Below, piece after piece: positions 12,060-21,810 of a stretch of 64,000 nt of DNA (its first letter is position 1; every line of letters starts with the position of its first letter). Origin of the DNA: Sphingomonas sp. (lineage in GTDB: Bacteria > Pseudomonadota > Alphaproteobacteria > Sphingomonadales > Sphingomonadaceae); the NCBI RefSeq assembly GCF_019746665.1, contig NZ_JAIERS010000020.1, positions 94,578 to 158,577 on the forward strand, written 5' to 3'. The notes beneath the pieces were generated by a model, which saw only the letters and a list, made by a program, of their open reading frames with translations, had not been told where the DNA came from and made no database searches. Made by a program: the position numbers and the translations under genes.

Positions 12060-14372
12060 CTACTTGGCTTCGGCGGCCTCGGGCTTCTTCTTCTTGGGCT
12101 TCTTGGGCGCCGCGGGCTCGATCTCGAAGCTCAGCGCATCGTCCTTCAGCTTCACCGTCACCTCGCCGCCGTGGACGAGCTTGCCGAACAGCAATTCCTC
12201 GGCGAGCGGCTGCTTGACCTTTTCCTGGATCAACCGTCCCATCGGCCGCGCACCATAAAGCTTGTCATAGCCCTTGTCGGTGAGCCATTTGCGCGCGCCA
12301 TCATCGAGCTTGATGTGCACCCCACGGTCGGCGAGCTGAAGTTCGAGCTGGAGCACGAACTTGTCGACCACCCGCGCGACCACTTCGGGCGGCAGATAAC
12401 CGAACGGCACGATCGCATCGAGCCGGTTGCGGAATTCGGGCGTGAACATCCGCTGCACCGCCTGCTCGTCCTCGCCCTCGCGGGTGAGATTGCCGAAGCC
12501 GAGCGTCTCCCGCGCCATGTCGGCGGCGCCGGCATTGGTCGTCATGATGATGATCGCGTTGCGGAAATCGACCGTCTTGCCGTGGTGGTCGGTCAGTTTT
12601 CCATTGTCCATCACCTGCAGCAGGATGTTGAACAGGTCCGGATGCGCCTTCTCGATCTCGTCGAGCAGCAGCACCGAATGCGGGTTCTGATCGACCGCGT
12701 CGGTCAGCAGACCGCCCTGATCATAGCCGACATAGCCCGGAGGCGCGCCGATTAGCCGGCTGACCGAGTGGCGCTCCATATATTCGCTCATGTCGAAGCG
12801 TTGGAGCGGGATGCCAAGGATCGAGGCGAGCTGGCGCGCGACCTCGGTCTTGCCGACGCCCGTCGGCCCGGTGAACAAATAATTGCCGATCGGCTTGTCC
12901 GGATCGCGCAACCCCGCGCGCGACAGCTTGATCGCCGAGGCGAGCTTTTCGATCGCGGCGTTTTGGCCGAACACCACCCGCTTCAGATCGGTCTCGAGCG
13001 AGGCGAGCGCCTTGGTATCGTCCTTCGACACGCTCTTGGGCGGGATGCGCGCCATCGTCGCGATCACCGCCTCGATCTCCTTGGCGGTGATCGTCTTCTT
13101 GCGCTTGGCGGGCGGCACCAGCATCTGCATCGCGCCGACTTCGTCGATCACGTCGATCGCCTTGTCGGGCAGCTTGCGATCGTTGATGTAGCGCGCCGAC
13201 AGCTCCACCGCCGATTTGATCGCGTCGGGCGTGTACTTCACCGAATGGTGATCCTCGAACGCGGTGCGCAGGCCGGCGAGGATTTTCACCGTATCCTCGA
13301 TCGAGGGCTCGTTGACGTCGATCTTCTGGAAGCGGCGCAGCAGCGCGCGGTCCTTCTCGAAATGGTTACGGAATTCCTTGTAAGTCGTTGAACCAATGCA
13401 GCGGATCGTCCCGCCCGACAGCGCGGGCTTGAGCAGATTCGAGGCATCCATCGCCCCGCCGCTGGTCGCGCCCGCGCCGATTACGGTGTGGATCTCGTCG
13501 ATGAACAGGATCGCGTGGGGCAGCTTCTCCAGCTCGTTGACGACCGCCTTCAGCCGCTCCTCGAAATCGCCGCGATAGCGCGTGCCGGCGAGCAGCGCGC
13601 CCATGTCGAGCGAATAGATGACGGCGGGCTTCAACACTTCGGGCACATCGCCCTCGATGATCTTGCGCGCCAGCCCCTCGGCGATCGCGGTTTTGCCCAC
13701 GCCAGGGTCGCCCACATAAAGTGGGTTGTTCTTTGAACGGCGGCAGAGGATCTGCACCGTGCGATCGACCTCGGCCGCGCGCCCGATCAGCGGATCGACC
13801 TTGCCGCGCTTGGCCTTCTCGTTGAGGTCAACGGTGAACTGCTTGAGCGCGCTTTCGCCCTTGCCGCTCTTGGCCTCCGCCTTGGGCTTCTCCTCCTCGG
13901 CACCCTTGGCCTGGGCGGGCTCGGCGGGGGTGCCGCCCTTGCCCACACCGTGGCTGATGTAGCTGACGGCATCGAGTCGGCTCATATCCTGCTGCTGCAG
14001 GAAATAGACGGCATAGCTTTCGCGCTCGCTGAACAAGGCGACGAGCACATTGGCGCCGGTCACCTCGTCGCGGCCCGAGCTTTGGACGTGGAGGATCGCG
14101 CGCTGGACGACGCGCTGGAACCCGCTGGTGGGCGAGGGATCGGTCGCCTGCTGCACCTTCAGCGCTTCAAGTTCGGTATCGAGATAATGGGCGACAGTAC
14201 GCTTCAGGTCGCTCAAGTCGACACCGCAGGCGGCCATCACCTTGCTCGCATGTTCGTCGTCGATCAGCGCGAGCAGCAGATGTTCGAGCGTCGCATATTC
14301 GTGGCGGCGCGAGGAGGCGGCCTCGAGCGCCTTGTGGAGGGTGGATTCGAGAGCGGAGGCGAAGGACGGCAT
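12060..14372 (-). CDS. clpA: ATP-dependent Clp protease ATP-binding subunit ClpA
   Basis: A 770-aa AAA+ unfoldase that feeds substrates to ClpP. In order: Clp N-domain ([16 protein letters not shown], about residues 1-150), AAA module 1 with Walker [14 protein letters not shown] and Walker [12 protein letters not shown] module 2 with [13 protein letters not shown] and [13 protein letters not shown], and the ClpA-type end [20 protein letters not shown]. There is a Lys/Ala-rich tail ([14 protein letters not shown]). The start ATG has AGGAG upstream. The adaptor gene clpS, often next to clpA, is not adjacent here; the upstream neighbour is a DUF1192 gene. Confidence 0.95.
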   Translation of the reverse strand: MPSFASALESTLHKALEAASSRRHEYATLEHLLLALIDDEHASKVMAACGVDLSDLKRTVAHYLDTELEALKVQQATDPSPTSGFQRVVQRAILHVQSSGRDEVTGANVLVALFSERESYAVYFLQQQDMSRLDAVSYISHGVGKGGTPAEPAQAKGAEEEKPKAEAKSGKGESALKQFTVDLNEKAKRGKVDPLIGRAAEVDRTVQILCRRSKNNPLYVGDPGVGKTAIAEGLARKIIEGDVPEVLKPAVIYSLDMGALLAGTRYRGDFEERLKAVVNELEKLPHAILFIDEIHTVIGAGATSGGAMDASNLLKPALSGGTIRCIGSTTYKEFRNHFEKDRALLRRFQKIDVNEPSIEDTVKILAGLRTAFEDHHSVKYTPDAIKSAVELSARYINDRKLPDKAIDVIDEVGAMQMLVPPAKRKKTITAKEIEAVIATMARIPPKSVSKDDTKALASLETDLKRVVFGQNAAIEKLASAIKLSRAGLRDPDKPIGNYLFTGPTGVGKTEVARQLASILGIPLQRFDMSEYMERHSVSRLIGAPPGYVGYDQGGLLTDAVDQNPHSVLLLDEIEKAHPDLFNILLQVMDNGKLTDHHGKTVDFRNAIIIMTTNAGAADMARETLGFGNLTREGEDEQAVQRMFTPEFRNRLDAIVPFGYLPPEVVARVVDKFVLQLELQLADRGVHIKLDDGARKWLTDKGYDKLYGARPMGRLIQEKVKQPLAEELLFGKLVHGGEVTVKLKDDALSFEIEPAAPKKPKKKKPEAAEAK

Positions 14373-14488
14373 GGATAACTCCTATCGGCCCACGGGCCGG
14401 ACCGAGGCTTGGCATGTTGGGATGGCCGCACGCGCCATCAAGCTCTTGACAGAAGCGGCTGGGACGCCGGGGGAAGGCGGCGAGGTCA

Positions 14489-14689
14489 TCACCGCCTGAA
14501 TAGCGCCTCGGCGCTTGCCCGATGGTGAACCGCGCGTTGCTTGTGCGCCTCGACCCGGGCGATCTCGGCCTTGAGCAGCGCGATGCGCCCGTCCAGCTCG
14601 GCGAGCGAGAACGGGTCCAGGTCTTGCCGGGCGAGCAGGGCGATCGGATCACCCGGCCGGGGCGGCGGCGCGATGTCGTCGGTGTCCAT
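14489..14689 (-). CDS. DUF1192 family protein
   Basis: A 66-aa acidic protein. The core PFSLAELDGRIALLKAEIARVEAHK is the short helical signature of DUF1192, found as small proteins in Alphaproteobacteria, function unknown. It lies upstream of clpA on the same strand, with about 115 bp between them. Confidence 0.75.
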   Translation of the reverse strand: MDTDDIAPPPRPGDPIALLARQDLDPFSLAELDGRIALLKAEIARVEAHKQRAVHHRASAEALFRR

Positions 14690-14874
14690 GGGTCAAGGGT
14701 CGCGCCGATGGCCGGGCCTGTCAACGCGAAACGATGCGGCTGCGACAATTGCGTAGCGCCTGGCCCGTGCGAATGCAGACCGAAAACGGCGATCATGAAG
14801 GATCGCCTAACCTCCCCGGTTGACCGGCGAGACGTGGCGCCGATAAGGCAGGGCGAAGAAACAGGGGGGCGGGG

Positions 14875-15876
14875 ATGGCGGCACTTCCGGCGACGATGCT
14901 GGCGATCGATCCGGTGACTCCGTGCGTCGCCGACGCGCTGGTGCCGGTAGAGCGTCCGCTACCGCACCCAGGCCCGGGCGAGGTGCTGATCCGCGTCGCC
15001 GCCGCCGGGGTCAACCGGCCGGATGTGCTGCAACGCCAGGGGCTCTATCCCATGCCGCCGGGCGCCCCTTCGATCCTGGGGCTGGAGGCCGCTGGCGAGA
15101 TCGTGGCGCTGGGGGAGGGCGTGGAGGGCGCGCTGCTCGGCCAGCCCGTCTGCGCGCTGCTGAGCGGCGGCGGCTATGCCGAATATGCCGTTGCTCCCGC
15201 TGGCCAATGCCTCACGGTGCCGCCCGCGCTCTCGATGGTCGAGGCCGCCGCGATCCCCGAAACCCTGTTCACCGTGTGGACCAACTTGTTCGAGCGCGCC
15301 TATGCCGTGGAGGGGGATACGGTGCTCGTCCATGGTGGCACCTCGGGCATCGGCACGATGGCGATCGGGCTGGGCGCCCTGTTCGGGCTGACGGTGATCG
15401 TCACCGCCGGCAGCGACGCCAAATGCCAGGCCGCGCGCGATCTGGGCGCGGCACACGCGATCAATTACCGAGACGAGGACTTCGTCGCGCGGGTGCGGGA
15501 GATCACCGGCGGGCGCGGCGTGGCGGCGGTGCTCGACATGGTGGGCGGCGATTATGTCGCGCGTAACCTGCAATGCCTGGCGGACGACGGTCGGCACGTG
15601 TCGATCGCGGTACAGGGCGGAGTGATGGCGACGATCCCGCTGTTCGAGGTGATGCGCCGCCGGCTGACGCTGACCGGCTCGACGCTGCGCCCGCGCGACG
15701 CGGCGTTCAAGGCGCTGGTCGCCGATGAACTCGCGCACCACGTCTGGCCGCATGTCGAGGCGGGCCGGTTGAAGCCGGTGATCGACAAGGTCTTCCCGCT
15801 GGCCGAGGCGGGCGCCGCGCACACCCGGATGGAAGCGGGCGCGCATGTCGGCAAGATCGTGCTCACCACCGGCTAA
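14875..15876 (+). CDS. NAD(P)H-quinone oxidoreductase, PIG3-like MDR enzyme
   Basis: A 333-aa medium-chain dehydrogenase/reductase without the zinc ligands. N-terminal GroES-like part (PHPGPGEVLIRVAAAGVNRPDVLQRQGLYPMPPGA), then a Rossmann domain with the NADPH loop VLVHGGTSGIGTMAIGLG. The motif RQGLYPMPPGAP is typical of the PIG3/quinone oxidoreductase group. It reduces quinones or other activated carbonyls using NADPH. A G-rich site precedes the ATG. It is divergent from the DUF1192-clpA unit across about 185 bp that shows no other feature. Confidence 0.85.
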   Translation: MAALPATMLAIDPVTPCVADALVPVERPLPHPGPGEVLIRVAAAGVNRPDVLQRQGLYPMPPGAPSILGLEAAGEIVALGEGVEGALLGQPVCALLSGGGYAEYAVAPAGQCLTVPPALSMVEAAAIPETLFTVWTNLFERAYAVEGDTVLVHGGTSGIGTMAIGLGALFGLTVIVTAGSDAKCQAARDLGAAHAINYRDEDFVARVREITGGRGVAAVLDMVGGDYVARNLQCLADDGRHVSIAVQGGVMATIPLFEVMRRRLTLTGSTLRPRDAAFKALVADELAHHVWPHVEAGRLKPVIDKVFPLAEAGAAHTRMEAGAHVGKIVLTTG

Positions 15877-15965
15877 TTGACGCGCTGCCCTTTTCCGATT
15901 TCGCTTCTCGCGCGTCAGGAGCGCTCATAAGATTGGGCGCGAATCGAGTTGACGGGGTAGCTCAA

Positions 15966-16583
15966 GTGTTCGCGTTGCTCACGGCGCCGGAGAACAGTAT
16001 CTTCGTCGCGGCGTTCCTTTTGATGGTCTTGATCGGGGCGGTGCAACTGACCGGCCTATTCGGCGATGTCGATCTCGATACACCCGATGATTTCGGCGAT
16101 CTCGCCGGGCTGCTTGGCTGGCTTGGGCTCGGACGCCTCCCGCTTATCGCGCTGCTGGTCGTGTTACTCACCTTGTTCGCGCTGATCGGCTTGCTCGGCC
16201 AGCAGTTGGCGCACGACCTGTTCGGCGCGCGCCAGCCGCTCTGGCTCGCGGTGCCCGCGGCGCTCGTCGCAAGCCTGCCGCTCACCGCCGGCGCGGCCAG
16301 GCTGCTCAGCCCCCTGCTGCCAGGCGACGAGACGACGGCGATCGAGCTCGACGAACTCGTCGGTCGACGCGCGGCAATTATCACTGGGCGCGCGCGCCTG
16401 GGTTCGCCGGCGCGGGCGCGGGTCGAGGACCGTCATGGCCAGGCGCATTATGTGATGGTCGAGCCCAACGCGCCGACCGAGATTTTCGAAGAGGGCGAGG
16501 AGGTGCTGCTGGTGCGGCGCGAGGCGCAAGGCTTTCGCGCGATTGGCAGCGGCGCGCTGCGGCTCTCGAGTGTGGAGGTGTAA
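15966..16583 (+). CDS. YqiJ-like membrane protein with C-terminal OB-fold region
   Basis: About 205 residues with two or three membrane helices (FVAAFLLMVLIGAVQLTGL; LPLIALLVVLLTLFALIGLLG; LAVPAALVASLPLTAGAA) followed by a soluble beta-rich tail (DELVGRRAAIITGRARLG, ARARVEDRHGQAHYVMVEP). This fits the YqiJ/NfeD-like partner that accompanies flotillin YqiK in Enterobacteria; the next gene is the flotillin. GTG at 15966 has GGGG eight bases upstream. TTG at 15933 is an in-frame alternative. The two proteins are thought to act together at membrane microdomains. Confidence 0.75.
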   Translation: MFALLTAPENSIFVAAFLLMVLIGAVQLTGLFGDVDLDTPDDFGDLAGLLGWLGLGRLPLIALLVVLLTLFALIGLLGQQLAHDLFGARQPLWLAVPAALVASLPLTAGAARLLSPLLPGDETTAIELDELVGRRAAIITGRARLGSPARARVEDRHGQAHYVMVEPNAPTEIFEEGEEVLLVRREAQGFRAIGSGALRLSSVEV

Positions 16584-16585
16584 TC

Positions 16586-18277
16586 ATGGGTGACTTGGTG
16601 ACACTGGGGCCGGGGAGCATCGTGCCCTATGTGGTGCTGCCGCTCACCGCGCTGGTCGCGCTGCTGGTGCTGGGTGCCGTGCTGGCGCGGCTATACAAGC
16701 GCGCCTCCAAGGAGATCGGATTTGTCCGCACCGGCTTTGGAGGCGAGAAGGTCGTGATCAACGGCGGCGCACTGGTGCTGCCGGTGTTTCATGAAACGAT
16801 GCCGGTGAATATGAACACGGTGCGACTGGCGGTGGAGCGCAAGAACAACGACGCGCTGATCACGCTCGATCGCCTGCGCATCGACGTGAAGGCCGAATTC
16901 TACGTCCGCGTCCGCCCCGATGCCCAGTCGATCGCGACCGCCGCGCAGACGCTTGGCTTGCGCACGATGAACCCCGATGCGCTGAAGGAACTGGTCGAGG
17001 GCAAGTTCGTCGACGCTTTGCGTTCGGTCGCCGCCGGCATGACGATGGCGCAGCTCCACGAGCAACGCAGCGAATTCGTGCAGAAGGTGCAGCAGGTGTC
17101 CTCCGCCGATCTGGCGATGAACGGGCTGGAGTTGGAGAGCGTGTCGCTCACCGGGCTCGACCAGACTTCGATCGAGCATTTCAACGCGAACAATGCCTTT
17201 GACGCCGAGGGCCTGACCAAGCTCACCGAGCAGATCGAGCTTCGCAAGAAGGCGCGCAACGATATCGAGCAGGATACGCGCGTCCAGATCGAGACCAAGA
17301 ATCTAGAGGCGCAGCGCCAGTCGCTGCTCATTTCGCGCGATACCGAATTCGCGCGGTTGGAGCAGGAGCGTGAGGTGGAAATGCGCCGCGCCGCGCAAGC
17401 CGCCGAGGTCGCGCGCGAGCAAGCGCTGCGCCAGCAGGAGGCGGAACAGGCGCGGATCGAGGCCAAGCGGCTGATCGACGCGCAGCAGATCGAAGCGGAT
17501 CGCGCCGTGCAGCAGGCCAAGATCGCCCAGGCGCAGGCGCTGGAACTCGCGCGGCAGGAACAGCAGATCGCGGTCCAGAACAAAAGCCGCGAGGAAAGCC
17601 AGGCCAAGGCCGAGGCCGATCGCGCGCGCGCCGGGGCGGTGGTCGCCGAGCAGCAGGTTGTCACCGCGCGCGAAGCCGAGATCGCCGAGCGCGACAAGCG
17701 GATCGAGCTGATCAACGCCGCGCGTGAGGCCGAACGCGCTGCGATCGCGGTGAAGGTAGAGGCCGAGGCCGAGAAGCAGGCGGCCGCCGACCGGGCCGAG
17801 GCCGCGCGCCGACTCGCCGAGGGCGAAGCCGAAGCCGCGAAGCTGCGCGCGGAGGCCGACCGCATCCGCTTGCAGGTGGAAGCGGCGGGCCAGCGCGCGA
17901 TCAACGAGGCGGCCAACATCCTGTCGTCCGAAACCATGTCGCTGCAGGCGAAACTCGCGCTGCTGAAGGTGCTGCCCGAGATCATCCGCGAGGCTGCCAA
18001 GCCCTTGGAGGCGATCGACTCGATTAAGATTGTCCAGGTCGATGGCATCACCCGCGGCGGCGGCGCGGGCGGCGCGGCGAATGACGAGGGCGATCGCAAC
18101 CTGGCGAACGCGGCGGTTTCCGCGGCGCTGCGCTACCGTGCCCAAGCGCCGGTGATCGACGGGCTGATGCGCGAACTGGGCTTCGAAGGCGGTTCCCTCG
18201 ACAGTCTGATGGCCAGCGTCAGCGTTGTACCACCAACGCCGACCGCTCCTAGCCAGCAGATCGAGGCCGCCGAATGA
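16586..18277 (+). CDS. Flotillin family protein (YqiK-like)
   Basis: A 563-aa protein with an N-terminal membrane helix (PYVVLPLTALVALLVLGAVLA), an SPFH/PHB domain (about residues 35-210, including VFHETMPVNMNTVRLAVERKN and KADEFYVRV-type strands), and a very long Ala/Glu/Arg-rich coiled coil to about residue 440. A C-terminal flotillin region (LQAKLALLKVLPEIIREAAKPLEAIDSIKI) follows. Flotillins scaffold membrane microdomains. It starts 2 bases after the YqiJ-like gene and its stop overlaps the GST start (ATGA), so the three are one transcription unit. Confidence 0.9.
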   Translation: MGDLVTLGPGSIVPYVVLPLTALVALLVLGAVLARLYKRASKEIGFVRTGFGGEKVVINGGALVLPVFHETMPVNMNTVRLAVERKNNDALITLDRLRIDVKAEFYVRVRPDAQSIATAAQTLGLRTMNPDALKELVEGKFVDALRSVAAGMTMAQLHEQRSEFVQKVQQVSSADLAMNGLELESVSLTGLDQTSIEHFNANNAFDAEGLTKLTEQIELRKKARNDIEQDTRVQIETKNLEAQRQSLLISRDTEFARLEQEREVEMRRAAQAAEVAREQALRQQEAEQARIEAKRLIDAQQIEADRAVQQAKIAQAQALELARQEQQIAVQNKSREESQAKAEADRARAGAVVAEQQVVTAREAEIAERDKRIELINAAREAERAAIAVKVEAEAEKQAAADRAEAARRLAEGEAEAAKLRAEADRIRLQVEAAGQRAINEAANILSSETMSLQAKLALLKVLPEIIREAAKPLEAIDSIKIVQVDGITRGGGAGGAANDEGDRNLANAAVSAALRYRAQAPVIDGLMRELGFEGGSLDSLMASVSVVPPTPTAPSQQIEAAE

Positions 18278-18885
18278 CCCCCATTCTCCACGAATATTCC
18301 GCGTCGGGTAACTGCTACAAAATCCGCCTCACCGCCGCGCATGTCGGCGTCGCGCTGGAACGGCGTGAGTATGACATTTTGCGCGGTGAAACCCGTACGC
18401 CCGAATTTCTGGCGAAGGTGAACGCCAATGGCCGCATCCCGGTGCTGCAACTGGGCGATCGGTTCCTGCCCGAAAGCAACGCCGCCGCCTGGTATCTGGC
18501 GGAAGGGAGCGCGCTGATCCCCGAGGAAAGGTTCGCGCGCGCCGATCTGCTCCACTGGCTGTTCTGGGAGCAATATAATCATGAGCCGAACGTCGCGACC
18601 CTGCGGTTTTGGCGTCGCTATGTCGGCGAGGACAAGCTGACCCCGCTGCAGCGCGCGCAGATCGAGGGGAAGGAAGCGGGCGGCGCGGCGGCGCTGGCGC
18701 TGATGGACCAGCGCCTCGGCAGCGCGCCCTTCCTGCTCGGCGCGGCGTTCAGCCTCGCCGATATCGTGCTCTATGCCTACACTCATGTCGCGGGCGAGGG
18801 CGGGTTCGATCTGAATGCCTATCCGGCGGTGCGCGGCTGGCTCGATCGGGTGGCGGCGCAGCCGGGGCATGTTGCGATGGCATGA
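18274..18885 (+). CDS. Glutathione S-transferase family protein
   Basis: A 203-aa protein with a thioredoxin-like N-terminal half (SASGNCYKIRLTAAHVGV, then NGRIPVLQLGDRFLPESNAAAWYLAE, the glutathione-binding block) and an all-helical C-terminal half (GAAFSLADIVLYAYTHVA). The Ser or Cys of the SGNCYK segment is the likely catalytic position. The substrate is not known. It overlaps the flotillin stop by 4 bases, so it is the last gene of that operon. Confidence 0.85.
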   Translation: MTPILHEYSASGNCYKIRLTAAHVGVALERREYDILRGETRTPEFLAKVNANGRIPVLQLGDRFLPESNAAAWYLAEGSALIPEERFARADLLHWLFWEQYNHEPNVATLRFWRRYVGEDKLTPLQRAQIEGKEAGGAAALALMDQRLGSAPFLLGAAFSLADIVLYAYTHVAGEGGFDLNAYPAVRGWLDRVAAQPGHVAMA

Positions 18886-18975
18886 CGCCGCCACGACACG
18901 GCGATGGCGCTCGTCCGATTATAAATGTAACATAGAACAGGCAGGGCGGCCGGGCGACAGTGTGAGGGGACGGTA

Positions 18976-19866
18976 ATGGCACCGCCAAGCTTTCTGATCG
19001 ACGCCGCTTTGGGCGACGCGGCCGATTTCGCCCAGTCCGCGCCTACGATTCCCGAGCGCCAGCCGATCGAGCGCCGCCGCTATCGGACCATCTGGATCAG
19101 CGACGTCCATCTCGGCACGCGCGGCTGCAATGCCGAGCTGCTGATCGACTTCCTCGACCATGTCGACAGCGAGACGCTGTACCTGGTCGGCGATATCATC
19201 GACGGCTGGCGACTGCGGAAGCGCTTCTATTGGCCGGCGGCGCATAACGACGTGATCTGGCGGCTGCTGAAGCGCGCGAAGCGCGGCACGCGGGTGATCT
19301 ATATTCCCGGCAATCACGACGAGGTGTTCCGCCAGTTCAGCGGGCTTGACTTCGGCGGCATCGAAATCCGCCGCAAGGCGATCCACGATACCGCCGACGG
19401 CCGCCGACTGCTGGTGCTGCACGGTGACGAGTTCGACGCCATCACCCTTGCGCACAAGTGGCTCGCGCATGTCGGCGATGTGCTCTACAACGCGCTGATG
19501 GCCGCCAATGTTTGGGTCAATATGGTTCGTCGCACGTTCAACCTGCCGTACTGGTCGCTCTCGAAGCACGCCAAGGCGAAGGTGAAGAACGCGGTGGAAT
19601 TCATCTCGAATTATGAAAAGGTCGTCGCCGAGGCGGCGGGGTCGCGCGGGGTGGACGGCGTCGTCTGCGGCCATATCCATACCGCCGAGATGCGCTTGAT
19701 CGATGGCGTCGCTTATTATAACGATGGCGATTGGGTGGAGGGGTGCACCGCGCTGGTCGAACATTTCGACGGGCGGATGGAGCTGCTCCACTGGGTGGAG
19801 GAAATGGGCGCGCGCGATGCGGCGTCGGCTGCTTCGCCCGAGCCCCTGGCGGCGCTAGCGGCTTGA
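18976..19866 (+). CDS. Metallophosphoesterase, UDP-2,3-diacylglucosamine diphosphatase-like
   Basis: A 296-aa calcineurin-type phosphoesterase. All metal-binding blocks are present: ISDVHLGTRGC, VGDIIDGW, PGNHDE, LHGDEFD and CGHIHTAE. This is the LpxH-like group found next to glycosyltransferases rather than classical lpxH, so lipid substrates are likely but unproven. GAGGGGAC precedes the ATG. A possible -10 (TATAAA) lies at about 18920. The following glycosyltransferase begins about at its stop, so the three genes to 21715 form an operon. Confidence 0.85.
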   Translation: MAPPSFLIDAALGDAADFAQSAPTIPERQPIERRRYRTIWISDVHLGTRGCNAELLIDFLDHVDSETLYLVGDIIDGWRLRKRFYWPAAHNDVIWRLLKRAKRGTRVIYIPGNHDEVFRQFSGLDFGGIEIRRKAIHDTADGRRLLVLHGDEFDAITLAHKWLAHVGDVLYNALMAANVWVNMVRRTFNLPYWSLSKHAKAKVKNAVEFISNYEKVVAEAAGSRGVDGVVCGHIHTAEMRLIDGVAYYNDGDWVEGCTALVEHFDGRMELLHWVEEMGARDAASAASPEPLAALAA

Positions 19867-19871
19867 CCCCC

Positions 19872-20894
19872 GTGCGGATCGCGATTGTGACCGATGCTTG
19901 GAGCCCCCAGGTCAACGGGGTGGTGCGCACGCTGCAATCCGTGCGCCTCGAGCTGCAGCGCCAGGGGCATGAGGTGCTGGTGATCAGCCCCGAGCTCTTC
20001 TATTCGATCCCTTGCCCGACCTATCCCGAAATACGCTTGGCGTTCGCCCGCACCGCGGCGGTGGGGAAGATGCTGGCCGAGTTCGCGCCCAACGCCATTC
20101 ATCTGGCGACCGAGGGGCCGGTGTGCCTGGCGGCGCGGCGTTGGTGCCTGGCGCGTGGCTTTCCCTTCACCACCGCCTATCACACCCAGTTCCCGGACTA
20201 TGTCTCCGCCCGCATCGGCATCGATCCCGAATGGATCTGGCGCTACATCACCTGGTTCCACTGGCCCTCGCAGGCGGTGCTGGCCTCCACGGCCTCGATC
20301 GCGGAAGCGCTGCGCGACCATGGCTTGACGCGAATCCGGTCCTGGGGGCGCGGTGTCGACCTGACGCTGTTCGGCCCCGGCGTCGCCCCCGATCCCGCGA
20401 TCCGCGCGCTGCCCGGCCCGGTACAGCTCTATGTCGGCCGCGTCGCGGTCGAGAAGAATATCGAGGCGTTTCTCGAGACCAATCAGCCCGGCACCAAGGT
20501 GATCGTGGGCGACGGTCCCGCGCGCGCCACGCTGGAGGCGCGCTATCCCGAGGCCAAATTCCTGGGCGCCAAGTTCGGCGCCGATCTGGCGGCGGCTTAT
20601 GCGGCGGCCGATGTATTCGTGTTCCCCAGCAAGACCGACACCTTCGGCCTGGTGATGATCGAGGCGCTTGCCTCGGGCCTGCCGGTCGCCGCCTATCCGG
20701 TGACCGGGCCGATCGACGTGCTCAAGCCCGGCGTTGGCGTGATGGACGATGACCTGGACAAAGCGATCGCCGGCGCGCTGACGCTCGATCGCGCCGCCTG
20801 CGCCGCTTATGGCAAGGGATTCACCTGGGAAACGAGCACCCGCCAGTTCTTGGAGGCGCTGGTGCCGGTGGGGGCGGAGCGGGAGGCGGCTTGA
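19872..20894 (+). CDS. Glycosyltransferase family 4 (GDP-mannose-dependent type)
   Basis: About 340 residues of GT-B fold. The start MRIAIVTDAWSPQVNGVVRTL is the signature of the alpha-mannosyltransferase MgtA/PimB-like group. C-terminal nucleotide-sugar block: VFVFPSKTDTFGLVMIEALASGLPVAAYPV, with the EX7E-type glutamate. It probably adds a mannose or related sugar to a lipid acceptor at the inner membrane. I use GTG at 19872, which matches homologues; TTG at 19863 overlaps the preceding TGA and is the alternative. Its stop overlaps the next gene as TTGA. Confidence 0.85.
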   Translation: MRIAIVTDAWSPQVNGVVRTLQSVRLELQRQGHEVLVISPELFYSIPCPTYPEIRLAFARTAAVGKMLAEFAPNAIHLATEGPVCLAARRWCLARGFPFTTAYHTQFPDYVSARIGIDPEWIWRYITWFHWPSQAVLASTASIAEALRDHGLTRIRSWGRGVDLTLFGPGVAPDPAIRALPGPVQLYVGRVAVEKNIEAFLETNQPGTKVIVGDGPARATLEARYPEAKFLGAKFGADLAAAYAAADVFVFPSKTDTFGLVMIEALASGLPVAAYPVTGPIDVLKPGVGVMDDDLDKAIAGALTLDRAACAAYGKGFTWETSTRQFLEALVPVGAEREAA

Positions 20895-21715
20895 AGCGCA
20901 TTTTCGCGCTGTTGCTCGCGGTCGTGCTGCTGTTTGCCGGCGCGATGTATTGGTCGGCCGCCACCGATCCCGTGATGCGGCGCCTCGTGGTGACGGTGCG
21001 GCGCTGGCCATCGAGCGCGCCGACGCTTCGCTTGGTGCTGCTCAGCGATCTTCATGTCGCGGGGCCGGAAAACCCGCCCGCGCGATTGGCGCGGCTGGTC
21101 GCGCGGGTCAACGCGTTGCATCCCGACATCGTCTTGATCGCGGGCGATTTCGTTACGGAAAAGCGGACGGCGACGCGGCTTTACAGTGCGGCGCAAGCGA
21201 TCGAACCGCTCGGCAAGCTGCGCACTCGCCTGGGAACCTTCGCGGTGATGGGCAATCACGACCATTGGCTGAGCACCACCCAGGTTCATGCCGCCCTTGC
21301 TGCCGCGGGTATTCGCGTCCTCGACAATCGAGCGGTGCGGGTCGGACCGGTGGCCGTGGGCGGCATCGACGACGTCTACACGCGGCGGGGTGACCTCGGC
21401 CGAACGCTTGCGGCGCTCCTTCCTTTGGGCGGGTTGCCAATTCTGCTGACCCATAGCCCGGATGTATTTCCCGACGCTCCCGTTGGGGTTCCGCTAACGC
21501 TTGCCGGCCATACGCATTGCGGGCAGATCGTTCTGCCTGTGATCGGCGCGCTTGCCACGGCGTCGCGATACGGTGGGCGCTTTCGCTGTGGCCTGGTCCG
21601 CGAGCGGGGTAAGACCCTGCTCGTCTCGGCCGGCGTGGGCACCAGCCTGTTGCCGCTGCGGCTGGGGGCGCCGAGCGATTTCTGGGTGATCGACCTGACC
21701 CCCCGCCCGGCATAA
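20891..21715 (+). CDS. Membrane-anchored metallophosphoesterase (YaeI-like)
   Basis: A 274-aa protein with an N-terminal hydrophobic anchor (MKRIFALLLAVVLLFAGAMYW) and calcineurin-like motifs LLSDLHVAG, IAGDFV, MGNHDHW, LLTHSPD and LAGHTHCGQI. The last motif is typical of the YaeI-like group that cleaves phosphodiesters or lipid-linked diphosphates. The start codon is TTG, overlapping the stop of the glycosyltransferase (TTGA), so it is the third gene of a phosphoesterase-glycosyltransferase-phosphoesterase operon. Confidence 0.82.
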   Translation: MKRIFALLLAVVLLFAGAMYWSAATDPVMRRLVVTVRRWPSSAPTLRLVLLSDLHVAGPENPPARLARLVARVNALHPDIVLIAGDFVTEKRTATRLYSAAQAIEPLGKLRTRLGTFAVMGNHDHWLSTTQVHAALAAAGIRVLDNRAVRVGPVAVGGIDDVYTRRGDLGRTLAALLPLGGLPILLTHSPDVFPDAPVGVPLTLAGHTHCGQIVLPVIGALATASRYGGRFRCGLVRERGKTLLVSAGVGTSLLPLRLGAPSDFWVIDLTPRPA

Positions 21716-21760
21716 GTCTTGCTCTCCGCGCGCAAGCCGATTAAGTCGGGCGTGTGACGA

Positions 21761-21795
21761 GGCCGCTCCGTGATGGGGCGGCCCTTATTGTTTCT
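21761..21795 (+). terminator. Intrinsic terminator upstream of trcR
   Basis: Nine-bp stem GGCCGCTCC / GGGGCGGCC with a 5-base loop, followed by CTTATTGTTT. It ends the upstream operon; as it also lies in the trcR leader (ATG at 21811) it could act as an attenuator. Confidence 0.7.
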
Positions 21796-21810
21796 AACGG
21801 AGATCCCCGC